NCBI RefSeq assembly: GCF_002251435.1
Contig: NZ_NPJI01000067.1
Coordinates: forward strand, 62,001 to 126,000
Length of the DNA: 64,000 nt
Origin: Prevotella sp. P2-180
GTDB taxonomy: Bacteria; Bacteroidota; Bacteroidia; Bacteroidales; Bacteroidaceae
Direction of reading: 5' to 3'
Shown one piece after another: positions 36,879-47,790 of this stretch. The first letter of the stretch is position 1. Each line of letters begins with the position of its first letter. Position numbers and translations under genes: made by a program. Under the pieces are notes generated by a model, which saw only the letters and a list, made by a program, of their open reading frames with translations, had not been told where the DNA came from and searched no databases.

Positions 36879-36887
36879 ATTTTCAAG

Positions 36888-37460
36888 TTATTTTTTTGGG
36901 GTAAGTATTTCAAGCACTGTCTTGGGGAAATATTCCTTTTCCAGTTGGTGTACTTTTTCTGCAATGTCATCCACACTGTCGAGCGGAGAGAGTGGGGTAG
37001 AGACCTGAAGAATGGTCTCGCCACCATCGCATACCTCGCTGACGTAGTGTATGGTGATTCCCGTTTCCTTCTCGCCGTTTTCTTTCACCGCCTCATGCAC
37101 GTGGTTGCCGTACATGCCCTTTCCGCCGTACTTTGGCAGCAACGAGGGATGTATGTTGATAATGCAGTTGGGGAAGTGGCGTATGAGGTAGGTAGGCACC
37201 ATGAGCAGGAAGCCAGCCAATACGATGAAGTGTATGTTGTGGTCGGTCAGCATCTGTATGGTGCGCTGTTCGTCGGCAAAGTCAGTCTTTGTCCACACCA
37301 CCGACTCCACGCCGAGTCGTGAGGCCCGCTGCAGTGCATAGGCGTCGGGGCGGTTGCTAACAAGCAGTGTTACCTGTGCGTTGTCGTTTCCGTGCAGGAA
37401 ACGGGTGATATTCTCAAAGTTGCTTCCGTTGCCGGAAACGAAAACGGCTATTCTCTTCAT
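36888..37460 (-). CDS. purN: Phosphoribosylglycinamide formyltransferase
   Basis: 190 residues from the chosen ATG at 37460 (MKRIAVFVSGNGSNFENI); an upstream ATG at 37484 would overlap the S4 gene by 19 bases. The folate-binding SGNGSNFE and active-site NIHPSLLPKYGGKGMYG and SEVCDGGETI motifs are intact. It transfers a formyl group from 10-formyl-THF to GAR in purine synthesis. It starts five bases after the S4 gene stop. Confidence 0.95.
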   Translation of the reverse strand: MKRIAVFVSGNGSNFENITRFLHGNDNAQVTLLVSNRPDAYALQRASRLGVESVVWTKTDFADEQRTIQMLTDHNIHFIVLAGFLLMVPTYLIRHFPNCIINIHPSLLPKYGGKGMYGNHVHEAVKENGEKETGITIHYVSEVCDGGETILQVSTPLSPLDSVDDIAEKVHQLEKEYFPKTVLEILTPKK

Positions 37461-37465
37461 AGTAT

Positions 37466-37882
37466 TTATTCTTCGTCTTCCCAATCGTCGTCAAAATCGA
37501 AACTGTCGAATGTAGGTTCGATAAATGCGTCGAGTGAGCGTCGTTCTTTCTTTGTAGGACGTCCAGTGCCTCGCGCCCTGTCAACGAATCCGCTGATGCG
37601 GTTCATCTCGAGCAGTTCGTACTGGTCTGGTGTAGTGACATTCTCGTATATTTCAGGAAGCAATTTTGCTCCTACTCTCATTTCTATAGCTTTAAGCACT
37701 TTGAAGGAATAAGTGACGGGAGGCTTTCTCACAGCCACCACTTCTCCCACCTTCACCGGTCGTGAAGGTTTCACGTTTACATTGTTAATGGTGACGCGTC
37801 CGTTTTTGCATGCGTCAGCAGCAATCGATCTTGTCTTGAAGATGCGTGCCGCCCAAAGCCATTTGTCTATTCTTGCTTCCAT
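37466..37882 (-). CDS. S4 RNA-binding domain protein (HslR/Hsp15 type)
   Basis: 138 residues. The N-terminal S4 domain is plain (RIDKWLWAARIFKTRSIAAD, then GRVTINN and PSRPVKVGE). Family members bind stalled 50S subunits or recycle ribosomes under stress. The C-terminus is strongly acidic (DSFDFDDDWEDEE), an extension common in Bacteroidetes versions. It lies between pth and purN on the same strand. Confidence 0.9.
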   Translation of the reverse strand: MEARIDKWLWAARIFKTRSIAADACKNGRVTINNVNVKPSRPVKVGEVVAVRKPPVTYSFKVLKAIEMRVGAKLLPEIYENVTTPDQYELLEMNRISGFVDRARGTGRPTKKERRSLDAFIEPTFDSFDFDDDWEDEE

Positions 37883-37897
37883 GATAATTGTATCTCC

Positions 37898-38467
37898 CTA
37901 CCTCTTCTTGTTAAATGTGTTCATTGTGAAGTCTACCCCAGACAAGACGAAGCTCTTGATTATCTCGCATGCTGTTTCAATCTTTGGGGTTAGCACCTTC
38001 ATTTCCTCGTCGTTATACTTTCCGAGCACCCACTGAATCTGCATTCCACGTTGGAACTCGTTGCCAATGCCCACTCTGAGCCGGCAGTATTGTTGGGTTC
38101 CGAGCACCGACTGGATATTGCCTAACCCGTTGTGTCCAGCATTGCTTCCCGATGCTTTCAGACGCAGCGTGCCGAGAGGCAGTGCGAGGTCGTCGACGAT
38201 GACGAGCAGTCGCGTGATGTCGATATTCTCCTTGTTCATCCAGTATCTTACGGCGTTGCCGCTAAGATTCATATACGTGCTTGGCTTCAGCAGTATGACC
38301 TTTCTTCCCTTGATGGACGTTTCGGCCACGAATCCGTATCTGCGGTCGTCGTAAACAATATTGGACGCCTTCGCAAAGGCGTCCAATACCATAAATCCTG
38401 TATTGTGTCTGGTCATGTCGTATTCGTCGCCGACATTTCCCAGTCCCACTATCAAGTATTTGTCCAT
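37898..38467 (-). CDS. pth: Peptidyl-tRNA hydrolase
   Basis: About 189 residues from ATG 38467 ([20 protein letters not shown]). The signature has the catalytic His in [13 protein letters not shown], with Asn in MNLSGNAV and [11 protein letters not shown] also present. It releases peptides from prematurely dropped peptidyl-tRNA. It overlaps the rplY stop by TAATG, a usual rplY-pth pairing. Confidence 0.96.
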   Translation of the reverse strand: MDKYLIVGLGNVGDEYDMTRHNTGFMVLDAFAKASNIVYDDRRYGFVAETSIKGRKVILLKPSTYMNLSGNAVRYWMNKENIDITRLLVIVDDLALPLGTLRLKASGSNAGHNGLGNIQSVLGTQQYCRLRVGIGNEFQRGMQIQWVLGKYNDEEMKVLTPKIETACEIIKSFVLSGVDFTMNTFNKKR

Positions 38468-39063
38468 TACTGAGCGGCAGCGGCAGCAGCTGAACGAGAT
38501 GCACGTGTAGCCTTCACAGAGCATACTACCACCTCAGCAGGAGTAGAGAGTGTAAGACCTTCGAAGTTCAGTTCGCCAACCTTGATGCTCTTGCCGAGCT
38601 GGAGGTTAGTAACGTCGATGTCGAGGTGCTCAGGAATAATCTGGTAAGGAGCTGTAACGTTGATCTTGCGGATTGAGAGGTTGATACGACCACCGTCGCG
38701 AACACCCTGGGCAAGACCGTTGAGCTTAACAGGAATACCGATAGTGATAGGCTTCTGGTCGTTCACCTCATAGAAGTCTGCATGCAGCAGAGCGTCTGTA
38801 ACTGGGTGGAACTGAAGTTCCTTCATCACTGCAGTGTGGCTTTCGCCGTCGATGATGAGATTGATGACATAGATGTGAGGAGTGTAAACCACCTTGCGGA
38901 GCTCGCTCATAGGACAAGCGAAAGATACAGCCACTGGCTTACCGTTCTCGTCTTTCTTCTCACCGTAGATGTTGCATGGGATGAGACCCTCTTTGCGCAG
39001 CAGTTTAGAGGCCTTTTTGCCGAGGTCGTTGCGCTTCTGACCTGTTACGTTAATTTCTTTCAT
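38467..39063 (-). CDS. rplY: 50S ribosomal protein L25 (Ctc type)
   Basis: 198 residues. The L25 fold starts the chain ([20 protein letters not shown]); [20 protein letters not shown] and the TL5/Ctc C-terminal beta domain follow. It binds 5S rRNA. The last residues are an Ala run ([10 protein letters not shown]), a common tail. It is the first gene of a unit running into pth and the S4 protein. Confidence 0.95.
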   Translation of the reverse strand: MKEINVTGQKRNDLGKKASKLLRKEGLIPCNIYGEKKDENGKPVAVSFACPMSELRKVVYTPHIYVINLIIDGESHTAVMKELQFHPVTDALLHADFYEVNDQKPITIGIPVKLNGLAQGVRDGGRINLSIRKINVTAPYQIIPEHLDIDVTNLQLGKSIKVGELNFEGLTLSTPAEVVVCSVKATRASRSAAAAAAQ

Positions 39064-39158
39064 TGTAATAAAAAATGTGTTACTCTAAATTAAGTGTTAT
39101 AAAGCTGCTTAATTCACCATCACACGAAAAATATCGCGATATGCCTGAAAAAGCGGTG

Positions 39159-39189
39159 CAAAGGTACTATTTTTTACTGAAACACACAA
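39159..39189 (-). promoter_or_regulatory. rplY promoter
   Basis: On the minus strand TTG (39187-39189) precedes TACCTTTG (39159-39166) by 20 bases. It is divergent from the nusB promoter, with about 38 bases between them. Confidence 0.75.
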
Positions 39190-39226
39190 GTAAAATGAAA
39201 AAAAATGCAATATTTCTCTTAATTAT

Positions 39227-39257
39227 TTGCATTATAGAGGAAAAATGTCTAATTTTG
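39227..39257 (+). promoter_or_regulatory. nusB operon promoter
   Basis: TTG (39227-39229) and TAATTTTG (39250-39257) are 20 bases apart. An in-frame ATG at 39227 therefore lies in the promoter; ATG 39287 is preferred. Confidence 0.75.
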
Positions 39258-39286
39258 CAGCACGAAAAAGACAGAGACAAAAAAAT

Positions 39287-40258
39287 ATGATTAATCGAGA
39301 ATTAATAAGAGTAAAGGTAGTGCAGCTTACATACGCTTACTATCAGAACGGTAATAACAATATTGATGCGGCCGAAAAAGAGCTCGTGTTCAGCCTTTCA
39401 AAAGCCTATGACCTCTATAATTATTTACTGTCGCTTATGGTTGCAGTGACAAAGGAGGCCAGGGAGTATTATAATGTAATGGACAGGAAGGCAAGAAGAG
39501 AGCAGACTGAACGCCCGTCGATGAGATTCGCCGACAATCGCTTCGTGCTTCAGTTGGAGAATAACCGCATGCTCAATGAATTCCTTGAAAACAAAAAAAT
39601 GACTTGGGAAAAGCATGTGGAATATGTGAAGAGATTATTCCAGAGAATTCTTGATGCACAGTTCTATAAAGACTACCTGAAAAGCGACAACGACTCTTAT
39701 GAACACGACAAGGAAGTATGGAGAAAAATATACAAGGCTTTTATCATGGACAATGATGACCTGGAGGAATTGCTCGAGGATGATAGCCTGTATTGGAATG
39801 ATGACAAGGAAATAGTAGATACTTTCGTGGTGAAAACCATAAAACGATTTGAGGAGAAAAACGGCGTGAAGCAACCGCTGCTGCCGGAATATGACAGCGA
39901 GGAGGACAGGGAGTTTGCAAGAAAGCTCTTCAGAGCCTCAATACTAAAGGCCGACGAGTTCCAAAGATATATGAACGAGGCTTCGAGAAACTGGGACTTC
40001 AGCCGACTGGCTTACATGGATGTGGTAATAATGCAGATTGCCATTGCAGAGATGATGACATTCCCGAATATTCCCATTAATGTGACCATAAACGAATTTG
40101 TTGATCTCGCAAAGCTATACAGCACACCAAGAAGCGGTAGCTACATCAATGGTATGCTCGACGCAATAGCACGAAACCTCATTGCAAACGGAAAATTGCT
40201 TAAGTCGATGCCTGGCATTGTAGACACGGTCGACAACAATGAAGACGTACAACAATAG
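39287..40258 (+). CDS. nusB: Transcription antitermination factor NusB, long Bacteroidetes form
   Basis: 323 residues from MINRELIRVKVVQLTYAYYQ. The conserved NusB core is at the C-terminal half: DRAS-type ILKADEFQRYMNEA, MDVVIMQIAIAEMMTFPNIP and INEFVDLAKLYSTPRSGSYI. The N-terminal 180 residues are an extension typical of Bacteroidetes. It binds boxA RNA with S10 during rRNA transcription. It heads the unit nusB-yajC-YbbR-coaE. Confidence 0.93.
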   Translation: MINRELIRVKVVQLTYAYYQNGNNNIDAAEKELVFSLSKAYDLYNYLLSLMVAVTKEAREYYNVMDRKARREQTERPSMRFADNRFVLQLENNRMLNEFLENKKMTWEKHVEYVKRLFQRILDAQFYKDYLKSDNDSYEHDKEVWRKIYKAFIMDNDDLEELLEDDSLYWNDDKEIVDTFVVKTIKRFEEKNGVKQPLLPEYDSEEDREFARKLFRASILKADEFQRYMNEASRNWDFSRLAYMDVVIMQIAIAEMMTFPNIPINVTINEFVDLAKLYSTPRSGSYINGMLDAIARNLIANGKLLKSMPGIVDTVDNNEDVQQ

Positions 40259-40295
40259 ATTTTTAATTCACACCTTATTAATATAAAGAAAGACA

Positions 40296-40616
40296 ATGAC
40301 AACAGTAATCTTGGCCGCACAGGCTGGCGGCGCTAATGGAGGCGGAATGAGTATGCTGATAATGATGGTGGCACTGTTTGCCGTCATGTGGTTCTTCATG
40401 ATCAGACCACAGCAGAAGAAGCAAAAAGAAATACAGAAATTCCAAAACGCACTGACTGAGGGTATGTCGGTGGTCACTGGTGGCGGCATTTACGGCACTG
40501 TAAAAAAGGTCGACATAGCTGCCGGTATCGTAGAAGTGGAAATCGCAAAGGGCGTGACCATTAGGGTGGACAAGGGCTACGTGTTCAAAGATGCGACTGC
40601 CCAGTTGGCTAAATAA
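40296..40616 (+). CDS. yajC: Sec translocon accessory subunit YajC
   Basis: 106 residues with one membrane segment (about 20-38) followed by MIRPQQKKQKEIQKFQNAL, the YajC signature, and a cytosolic domain with GMSVVTGGGIYGTVKKVD. It associates with SecDF at the inner membrane. It lies between nusB and a YbbR gene in one direction. Confidence 0.95.
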   Translation: MTTVILAAQAGGANGGGMSMLIMMVALFAVMWFFMIRPQQKKQKEIQKFQNALTEGMSVVTGGGIYGTVKKVDIAAGIVEVEIAKGVTIRVDKGYVFKDATAQLAK

Positions 40617-40626
40617 CACACTGTAG

Positions 40627-41610
40627 ATGACCATAAGGCGCATCATATCACATAAGGTCAGGAATTTCCTGTTCAGCACTGTGAATGGGGAATTTCTGAT
40701 TTTTTTGTTCTTCTTGTGTCTCTCGGGGATTTTTTGGCTGCTAATGACACTAAATATCACTTACGAGAGAGAGTTCAAGGTGCCGGTGAGAATAGTCAAT
40801 GTGCCGGAAAACGTCGTGTTGACTTCTGATGAAACCGACACCATAAGGGTCGTGCTGCGCGATAAGGGATTGGTGCTCGTGAGGTATTACTACGGAAAGG
40901 GTCTAAAGCCATTGGACCTCAACTTCAAAAACTATGCCCGAGACTCGAAGGGAACTACCAGCGTCGGAATGGCTGAGTTGGCAAGACTGCTGTCAATGCA
41001 ACTGTCGGCATCAACAAGAATCGTTACTACGAAAAACGAAAAGGTAGACATTTTCTACAACTACGGAAAGAAAAAAAACGTACCCGTGAAATGGCATGGG
41101 AATGTGGTTCCGGAACAGATGTACTTCATATCAAACGTGGAATATCTGCCTGACAGTGTGCTCGTTTATGCATCAGACGAACAACTCGACATAATACAAG
41201 CAGCTGTCACTGAGCCCATTGATGTGAGCAATTTCCGTGACACTCTTACGGTAGAGTGTAAGATAAAGAAAATAAAGGGCGTGAAATTCGTACCTGAAAT
41301 GGTGAAAGTGAAATTCATGACCGACGTGCTTACAGAAGAAAGCATCGGAGATATTCCCGTGACAGGAATAAATGTGCCCGAAGGAAAAGTGCTGCGTACA
41401 TTCCCGTCGAAAGTAACAGTGAAATTTGTGACAGGAGTGAACCAGTTTAGAAAAATTGAAAAAAAGGACTTTGTAGTGGTGGCTGACTATAATGATGTAG
41501 CAAAGGGTAATTCCGAAAAATGCAAGATACAACTGAGGTCTGTGCCGCATGGTGTGTCAAGGGCATCGCTCAGCGTGAAAGAGGTAGATTATCTTATAGA
41601 AGAAGAATGA
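40627..41610 (+). CDS. YbbR-like domain protein
   Basis: 327 residues with an N-terminal membrane anchor (FLIFLFFLCLSGIFWLLMTL) and repeated YbbR-type beta domains outside the membrane (VPVRIVNVPENVVLT and VPVKWHG type strands). In Firmicutes YbbR (CdaR) proteins regulate a diadenylate cyclase; there is no such gene here, so the role is open. It overlaps coaE by ATGA. Confidence 0.85.
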   Translation: MTIRRIISHKVRNFLFSTVNGEFLIFLFFLCLSGIFWLLMTLNITYEREFKVPVRIVNVPENVVLTSDETDTIRVVLRDKGLVLVRYYYGKGLKPLDLNFKNYARDSKGTTSVGMAELARLLSMQLSASTRIVTTKNEKVDIFYNYGKKKNVPVKWHGNVVPEQMYFISNVEYLPDSVLVYASDEQLDIIQAAVTEPIDVSNFRDTLTVECKIKKIKGVKFVPEMVKVKFMTDVLTEESIGDIPVTGINVPEGKVLRTFPSKVTVKFVTGVNQFRKIEKKDFVVVADYNDVAKGNSEKCKIQLRSVPHGVSRASLSVKEVDYLIEEE

Positions 41611-42170
41611 ACGGAAGAATAGCGATAACAGGAGGAATAGGCTGCGGAAAGAGCTTCGTGGCGGAAAAGTTGAGGGAAAGGGGAATTGACGTGTATGACT
41701 GCGATGGGGCTGCCAAAAGGCTCATAGCAAAGTCGCAAGACATTCATAGACGGCTCACTACATTGATAGGCAGTAACGCATATCTGCCAAATGGAGAACT
41801 GAATAAGGCTGTCGTGGCTGAGTTCTTGCTCGCATCGGACGACAACAACAAGGCAATAAACGATATCGTGCATCCTGCCGTGGCAGACGACTTCATAAGG
41901 TCGGGCGTGGAATGGATGGAGTGTGCTATACTTTACGAATCGGGATTCGACAGACTCGTGGACAAGGTGGTGGCGGTTACGGCACCAGAGGAGGTTAGGG
42001 TAGAAAGAATTATGAAGCGTGACTGTATTTCAAGGCAGAGGGCCTTGGAGTGGATAAAAAGGCAAATGCCACAGGACGAAGTGCGCAGACGCGCTGATTT
42101 TGAGATAATTAACGACGGAAGACAGAATGTCGACTGTCAATTAGATAAAATATTAACTATATTATTTTAG
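41607..42170 (+). CDS. coaE: Dephospho-CoA kinase
   Basis: 187 residues. Walker A GGIGCGKSF (residues 8-16), VYDCDGAAKRL, and the lid region DCISRQRALEWIKRQMP are as expected. It makes the last step of coenzyme A synthesis. The start is chosen by its ATGA overlap with the YbbR gene and its fit to the family N-terminus. Confidence 0.95.
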   Translation: MNGRIAITGGIGCGKSFVAEKLRERGIDVYDCDGAAKRLIAKSQDIHRRLTTLIGSNAYLPNGELNKAVVAEFLLASDDNNKAINDIVHPAVADDFIRSGVEWMECAILYESGFDRLVDKVVAVTAPEEVRVERIMKRDCISRQRALEWIKRQMPQDEVRRRADFEIINDGRQNVDCQLDKILTILF

Positions 42171-42173
42171 AAA

Positions 42174-42614
42174 ATGTTACAGACAATATTAGCAATTTCC
42201 GGTAAACCCGGACTTTACAAACTGGTTTCAAGGGCTAAAAACAGCTTGATTGTGGAGATTCTCGACGAAACACACAGAAGAATTCCGGCTTTTGCCTCCG
42301 ACCGGATAACATCACTTGCCGACATCGCAATGTATACCGAGGGAGACGATGTACCATTGGCAAAGGTGCTTGAGAACCTGAAGAAGCTGGAGGAAGGAAA
42401 GCCCGCCTCAATAGATTTCAAAAAAGCCAAGGGAGACGAACTGCGTGATTATTTCGCTAAAGTGCTTCCTGACTTCGACCGTGAACGTGTACATAACAGC
42501 GACATAAAGAAACTTATACAGTGGTACAACATTCTTGTCGCCAACGGCATTACAGACTTCGAAAACGAAATGCAGCCTACTCAGGGTGATAATATAGACG
42601 ACCGAATGGAGTGA
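42174..42614 (+). CDS. DUF5606 domain protein
   Basis: 146 residues, starting MLQTILAISGKPGLYKLVSR, the DUF5606 pattern found in Bacteroidetes. The N-terminal part is small and beta-rich (VEILDETHRRIPAF) and the C-terminal part is helical with WYNILVANGI. No known function. It follows coaE by three bases, and its last codons (ATGGAGTGA) overlap the helicase GTG start. Confidence 0.88.
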   Translation: MLQTILAISGKPGLYKLVSRAKNSLIVEILDETHRRIPAFASDRITSLADIAMYTEGDDVPLAKVLENLKKLEEGKPASIDFKKAKGDELRDYFAKVLPDFDRERVHNSDIKKLIQWYNILVANGITDFENEMQPTQGDNIDDRME

Positions 42615-45600
42615 AAGAAAAAATAGGATATACTACCGATGAGTTTTTCGGTATGATAGTTGATGCCGTCGATGGGCTTGATGTATCATCGACGGCATCA
42701 TTATTGTCTTTTTACCATTCCCTCGACAAGGTGTTGCGCATTGCCGTGACACAAAGGGTGGGGGACTTCGACATTGCCTTCGCTGCCGGACTGTTTGCCA
42801 AAACCGATTTCCTGTCAAAGCAAATGGAATTGGACAAAAACATCAGAAGGCGCATCAACGAGACAAGAAGCAGAATGAGACATCTGCTGGAGGAAGGGGA
42901 AAACCTGAAAACGGCTTGGCCACACGACATGAGGGCTGTGGCGGAGTTCATAAGCGCAGTGTATGACAATGCCGACATTCCGGCAAAACTGACAGGCCTA
43001 TTTCCTGCAACCCAATTGCCACAGAACAAGCAACGGTTGCTGGCCACCAAAATCAGGGTAGTGGCTACAAGGGTGGAAGGAAACAGGATAATAGCAACAC
43101 TGGAATCTACCGGCGAGGAGATCGTGGTGGTCTGCAGGCAAAGCCAGACTTATCTCGCTGCCATTGTGGCCAAGGGTGACCAAATGAATCTCGTGTTGCC
43201 AAGGAAGGCGGAAAACGGCATAGAGGCTGAACATATTATACTACATCCCGACTTGCTTGTGAACATCACGACAGTGGCATCATGCTTCGAAGACTATGCC
43301 ACCGACGCACGCCTATACATGCTTAACAAGATAAGACCACAGGAAAACACCATACACACCATACTTGGTAATTTCGCTGGCATGATGCTTGACGACGCTG
43401 TGCACAAACGTGACACGGAATATAACAAGGCCATATTGCGATACTGCCGCGACAACGCTATCGAAATGGCGTCATGTGCCGACACGCTCGGGGCAGATTT
43501 CCATCATCTTGCACAAAAACAGATGAGTCATATAAAAAATGTGGTGGACAAAGTGATGCCGCAGCAAGTAAATGGCTTTGACCCAAAGGAGATATTGCTC
43601 GAACCGTCGTTCATCTGTGAGATGCTTGGACTGCAAGGACGAATGGACCTCCTGCAGCTCGACTTCAGGGTGCTTGTGGAGCAGAAGGCGGGAAAGGGCG
43701 TATTTGGATATGGGGAAAGGCCGGGGGAACAACCGAAACAAAAGACTAAACACTACGTGCAGCTATTGCTGTATATGGCTGTTCTGCACTATAGCTATAA
43801 CATCCCTTCGGCGGAAATATACTCGTTCTTGCTCTATTCACGCTACGAAAAAAGCCTGCTTCAGCTTGGGGCGGCACCGGAACTGCTGAACGAAGCGATA
43901 AAGATAAGAAACCTCATCGCCTGGACCGAGTATTATCTTGCCGACAAAGGATTTGGGGTGTATGAGAATATGAGTGCTGATGCCATTGCTGTGAACCAAG
44001 CGCAGAGAAAGTTCTTCGAGCGGTTCATCTGTCCGAATATCGACTCACTGCTCAAACCGCTCAGAAACGCATCGGAACTGGAAAAGGCGTATTTCAGGTG
44101 TTTCATGAGGTTTGTACAAAGAGAAAGCATTCTCTCCCGAACAGGCACAAAGGAACGGGATGACGAGGGATTCGCACAGGTGTGGCTGCTCAATGCCGAA
44201 GAAAAGGCAGAGGCAGGCAACATCTATTACAGGCTCACAGTTGACAAAGAGGCGTTTGAAACCGACCACGCAGGCGCTGTGCTTACTGTGACGTTGAGGT
44301 TTCAGCAGGATAACACGAAAGGGGAGAGTGCGTATGACAGCGACACATCCAACTTCCGGACGGGGGATATGGTATTGCTATACCCATATCCGGCAAAGGC
44401 CTCACCCGACGCAAGAAGGACGATGGTGTTCAGGGCTACTATCATCGACATTATGACATACGGACTGAGATTGGGTCTCAGTTCGCCACAGACTGACATT
44501 AACGTGTTTCTCAAAAACCACAAGTGGCTTTGGGCAGTGGAACATGCCCAAGGCGACTCCGGTTCAAGTGCCGTCTTTGCCAGCATCTACTCGTTGCTGT
44601 CTGCCACCGACGACCGCCGCTCGCTCGTGTTGTCGCAACGCAATCCCTTGGTAGACAAATCGGTAGGGCTTATAGGTGATTATGGACAGTTTAACTCACT
44701 GGTGGAGAGGGCAATGCAAGCCCGTGACATCTTCCTCGTAATCGGACCTCCAGGCACCGGCAAGACTTCTTTTGCCATGCTCAACATCCTCAGGGAGGAA
44801 CTGAGACACGAAGACTCGTCGGTGTTGTTGCTTTCCTATACCAACAGGGCCGTCGACGAGATGTGCAGCAAACTCATGGAGTCGGGCATAGACTTTCTCA
44901 GGGTGGGTAACCGTCATGCCTGCGAGAAGGCCTATCTGCCGTATATGGTGGAGGAGAAAATATCAGGATGCAAAAAGCTGTCTGACATTGTCGGCATCTT
45001 AAAGGGAACGCGAGTAGTGTGTGCCACGGTGTCAACTCTCAACTCCCATGCGGAACTGTTGAGGATGCGCCATTTCTCATTGGCCATAGTTGATGAGGCT
45101 TCACAGATTCTCGAACCGTATATTGTGGGTATCCTTTCGGCAAGAAACGGCGACGGTGAGTCGTCGATAGGGCGTTTCGTGCTTATAGGCGACCATAAGC
45201 AGTTGCCGGCGGTAGTGTTGCAAGGTGAGGCAGACACGCGGGTTGCCGACCCCTTGTTGGCTGACGCTGACGTGACAGACTGTCGTCACTCCTTTTTCCA
45301 ACGGTTGCTACGTCGTTATGCAGCAAATGAAGACATCACATATATGCTTACGCGCCAAGGCAGGATGCATCGTGACATAGCCTCTTTTCCAAGTGCCGCT
45401 TTCTATTCCGGAAAGTTACAGCCTGTTCCGTTGCCACACCAGGAGTGCGAGTTGCCGGGAACGACGGAAGGCGACAACTCTCCATACGAGACCCTGTTGC
45501 TCACAAGGCGAGTGGCGTTCATCGACGTACCAAGTCCTCCACAGTCGTCCTCCGACAAGGTAAACACCCTCGAGGCCGAAATCATTGCGCGCATAGCTGT

Positions 45601-46000
45601 CGCAGCCTACCGACTGCGTGAAGGCCGTTTCTCCGTCCGGCAGTCGTTGGGAATAATATTACCTTACCGCAATCAGATAGCCACAGTAAGGAAGGCCATC
45701 GACCGTTATGGCATAAAAGAACTCCACGACATCACTATCGACACCGTGGAGCGTTATCAAGGCAGTCAGCGCGATGTGGTGATATATGGATTCACCATCC
45801 GGCATCGCTATCAGCTTAACTTTCTTACGTCAAATGACTTTGAGGAGGATGGGGTTGTCATCGATCCGAAATTGAATGTGGCTATGACTCGTGCCCGAGA
45901 AAATCTAGTGCTTGTAGGAAACAAAAAGCTGTTGAGCTTCGACCCCGTGTTCAGAAGGATGATAAACTCCTTGAACTCCATAATAGGTATGAATGCATAG
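42611..46000 (+). CDS. Large Dna2-like helicase with N-terminal nuclease-like domain
   Basis: 1129 residues, GTG start. The C-terminal half is a superfamily 1B helicase: Walker A GPPGTGKTSFAML (about 712-724), Walker B IVDEASQILEPYI, a motif III-like FVLIGDHKQLPAVV, motif V ERYQGSQRDVVIYGF, and motif VI NVAMTRARENLVLVG. The middle region contains GRMDLLQLDFRVLVEQKAG, the D-x-E-x-K pattern of PD-(D/E)XK nucleases like Dna2 and Cas4. It likely unwinds and cuts DNA or RNA-DNA structures; genome repair or defence are both possible. It follows coaE and DUF5606 without a gap. Confidence 0.82.
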   Translation: MKEKIGYTTDEFFGMIVDAVDGLDVSSTASLLSFYHSLDKVLRIAVTQRVGDFDIAFAAGLFAKTDFLSKQMELDKNIRRRINETRSRMRHLLEEGENLKTAWPHDMRAVAEFISAVYDNADIPAKLTGLFPATQLPQNKQRLLATKIRVVATRVEGNRIIATLESTGEEIVVVCRQSQTYLAAIVAKGDQMNLVLPRKAENGIEAEHIILHPDLLVNITTVASCFEDYATDARLYMLNKIRPQENTIHTILGNFAGMMLDDAVHKRDTEYNKAILRYCRDNAIEMASCADTLGADFHHLAQKQMSHIKNVVDKVMPQQVNGFDPKEILLEPSFICEMLGLQGRMDLLQLDFRVLVEQKAGKGVFGYGERPGEQPKQKTKHYVQLLLYMAVLHYSYNIPSAEIYSFLLYSRYEKSLLQLGAAPELLNEAIKIRNLIAWTEYYLADKGFGVYENMSADAIAVNQAQRKFFERFICPNIDSLLKPLRNASELEKAYFRCFMRFVQRESILSRTGTKERDDEGFAQVWLLNAEEKAEAGNIYYRLTVDKEAFETDHAGAVLTVTLRFQQDNTKGESAYDSDTSNFRTGDMVLLYPYPAKASPDARRTMVFRATIIDIMTYGLRLGLSSPQTDINVFLKNHKWLWAVEHAQGDSGSSAVFASIYSLLSATDDRRSLVLSQRNPLVDKSVGLIGDYGQFNSLVERAMQARDIFLVIGPPGTGKTSFAMLNILREELRHEDSSVLLLSYTNRAVDEMCSKLMESGIDFLRVGNRHACEKAYLPYMVEEKISGCKKLSDIVGILKGTRVVCATVSTLNSHAELLRMRHFSLAIVDEASQILEPYIVGILSARNGDGESSIGRFVLIGDHKQLPAVVLQGEADTRVADPLLADADVTDCRHSFFQRLLRRYAANEDITYMLTRQGRMHRDIASFPSAAFYSGKLQPVPLPHQECELPGTTEGDNSPYETLLLTRRVAFIDVPSPPQSSSDKVNTLEAEIIARIAVAAYRLREGRFSVRQSLGIILPYRNQIATVRKAIDRYGIKELHDITIDTVERYQGSQRDVVIYGFTIRHRYQLNFLTSNDFEEDGVVIDPKLNVAMTRARENLVLVGNKKLLSFDPVFRRMINSLNSIIGMNA

Positions 46001-46016
46001 ATTCTTTTGCGGCGAA

Positions 46017-46037
46017 GGGCGGGTGAAACACCCGCCC
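46017..46037. terminator. Convergent terminator between the helicase and mscL genes
   Basis: GGGCGGGTG (46017-46025) pairs with CACCCGCCC (46029-46037) around AAA. The flanks lack a long T-run, so it may be a weak terminator. Confidence 0.55.
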
Positions 46038-46067
46038 TGCTATATATAATTAAATAATGTGTGCCCC

Positions 46068-46496
46068 TTATTTCTTTTCCTTCAGCAAGTCACGGATTTC
46101 AGTAAGCAAGAGCTCTTCCTTGGAAGGAGCAGGCGGAGCGGCAGGAGCTTTCTCCTCCTCCTTCTTCTTTTTCTTTGCTAACTTATTGATACCCTTCACC
46201 AGCAAGAACACACAGAAGGCAATGATGGTGAAATCGATGATGGTCTGTATGAAAGCACCATAGTTGATGGTGGCAGCAGCAAGTTCCTCTTCACCGATTT
46301 TCACTGTAGGCAGCTCACATTTCAGGTCAGAGAAGTTTACGCCACCGATAAGCCATCCAATAGGAGGCATGATGATATCGTTGACGATAGAAGTGACGAT
46401 CTTTCCGAATGCACCACCGATGATAACACCGACAGCCATGTCTACAGCGTTGCCTTTCACGGCAAATTCCTTGAACTCGTTGATAAATTTACCCAT
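46068..46496 (-). CDS. mscL: Large-conductance mechanosensitive channel
   Basis: 142 residues with two membrane segments. The first carries the MscL signature [20 protein letters not shown], and the C-terminal region is a charged helix ([20 protein letters not shown]). It opens under membrane tension to release solutes in osmotic downshift. It is a single gene convergent with the helicase. Confidence 0.96.
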   Translation of the reverse strand: MGKFINEFKEFAVKGNAVDMAVGVIIGGAFGKIVTSIVNDIIMPPIGWLIGGVNFSDLKCELPTVKIGEEELAAATINYGAFIQTIIDFTIIAFCVFLLVKGINKLAKKKKKEEEKAPAAPPAPSKEELLLTEIRDLLKEKK

Positions 46497-46529
46497 ACTT
46501 TAATTTTTTTATAATAATTAATAATGATT

Positions 46530-46563
46530 TTGCTGCAAAATTAAAAAAAAAATTGTAACTTTG
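46530..46563 (+). promoter_or_regulatory. Possible gapA promoter
   Basis: TAACTTTG at 46556-46563 is a good -7 box, but the nearest TTG (46530-46532) is 23 bases upstream, longer than usual. It would give gapA a leader of about 125 nt. Confidence 0.45.
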
Positions 46564-46685
46564 CGCCCGAAAAGGAGAAAATAGTGCATCCGGAGCGCAA
46601 AATACAAGGTCTAAGGGCTTAAACAAGCGTATTTTCGGGTATTTCAGATAACATAGACATATTTTAACCCTTTAAATAATAATAA

Positions 46686-47705
<1,020 letters not shown>

Positions 47706-47733
47706 TTTGCTCAACCGCTATCACAAAGAAATT

Positions 47734-47767
47734 AAGCCGCCCGGGCCTTCCGGACGGCTTATTTTTT
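47734..47767 (+). terminator. gapA terminator
   Basis: AAGCCGCCCGG (47734-47744) pairs with CCGGACGGCTT (47750-47760), with one mismatch, followed by ATTTTTT. It starts 28 bases after the gapA stop. Confidence 0.8.
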
Positions 47768-47790
47768 GGCTTGACATACAATAATGGATT

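Noticed and set aside
39227..39286. Upstream ATG for nusB
   Set aside because: It lies within the promoter boxes; the ATG at 39287 follows the predicted RNA start.
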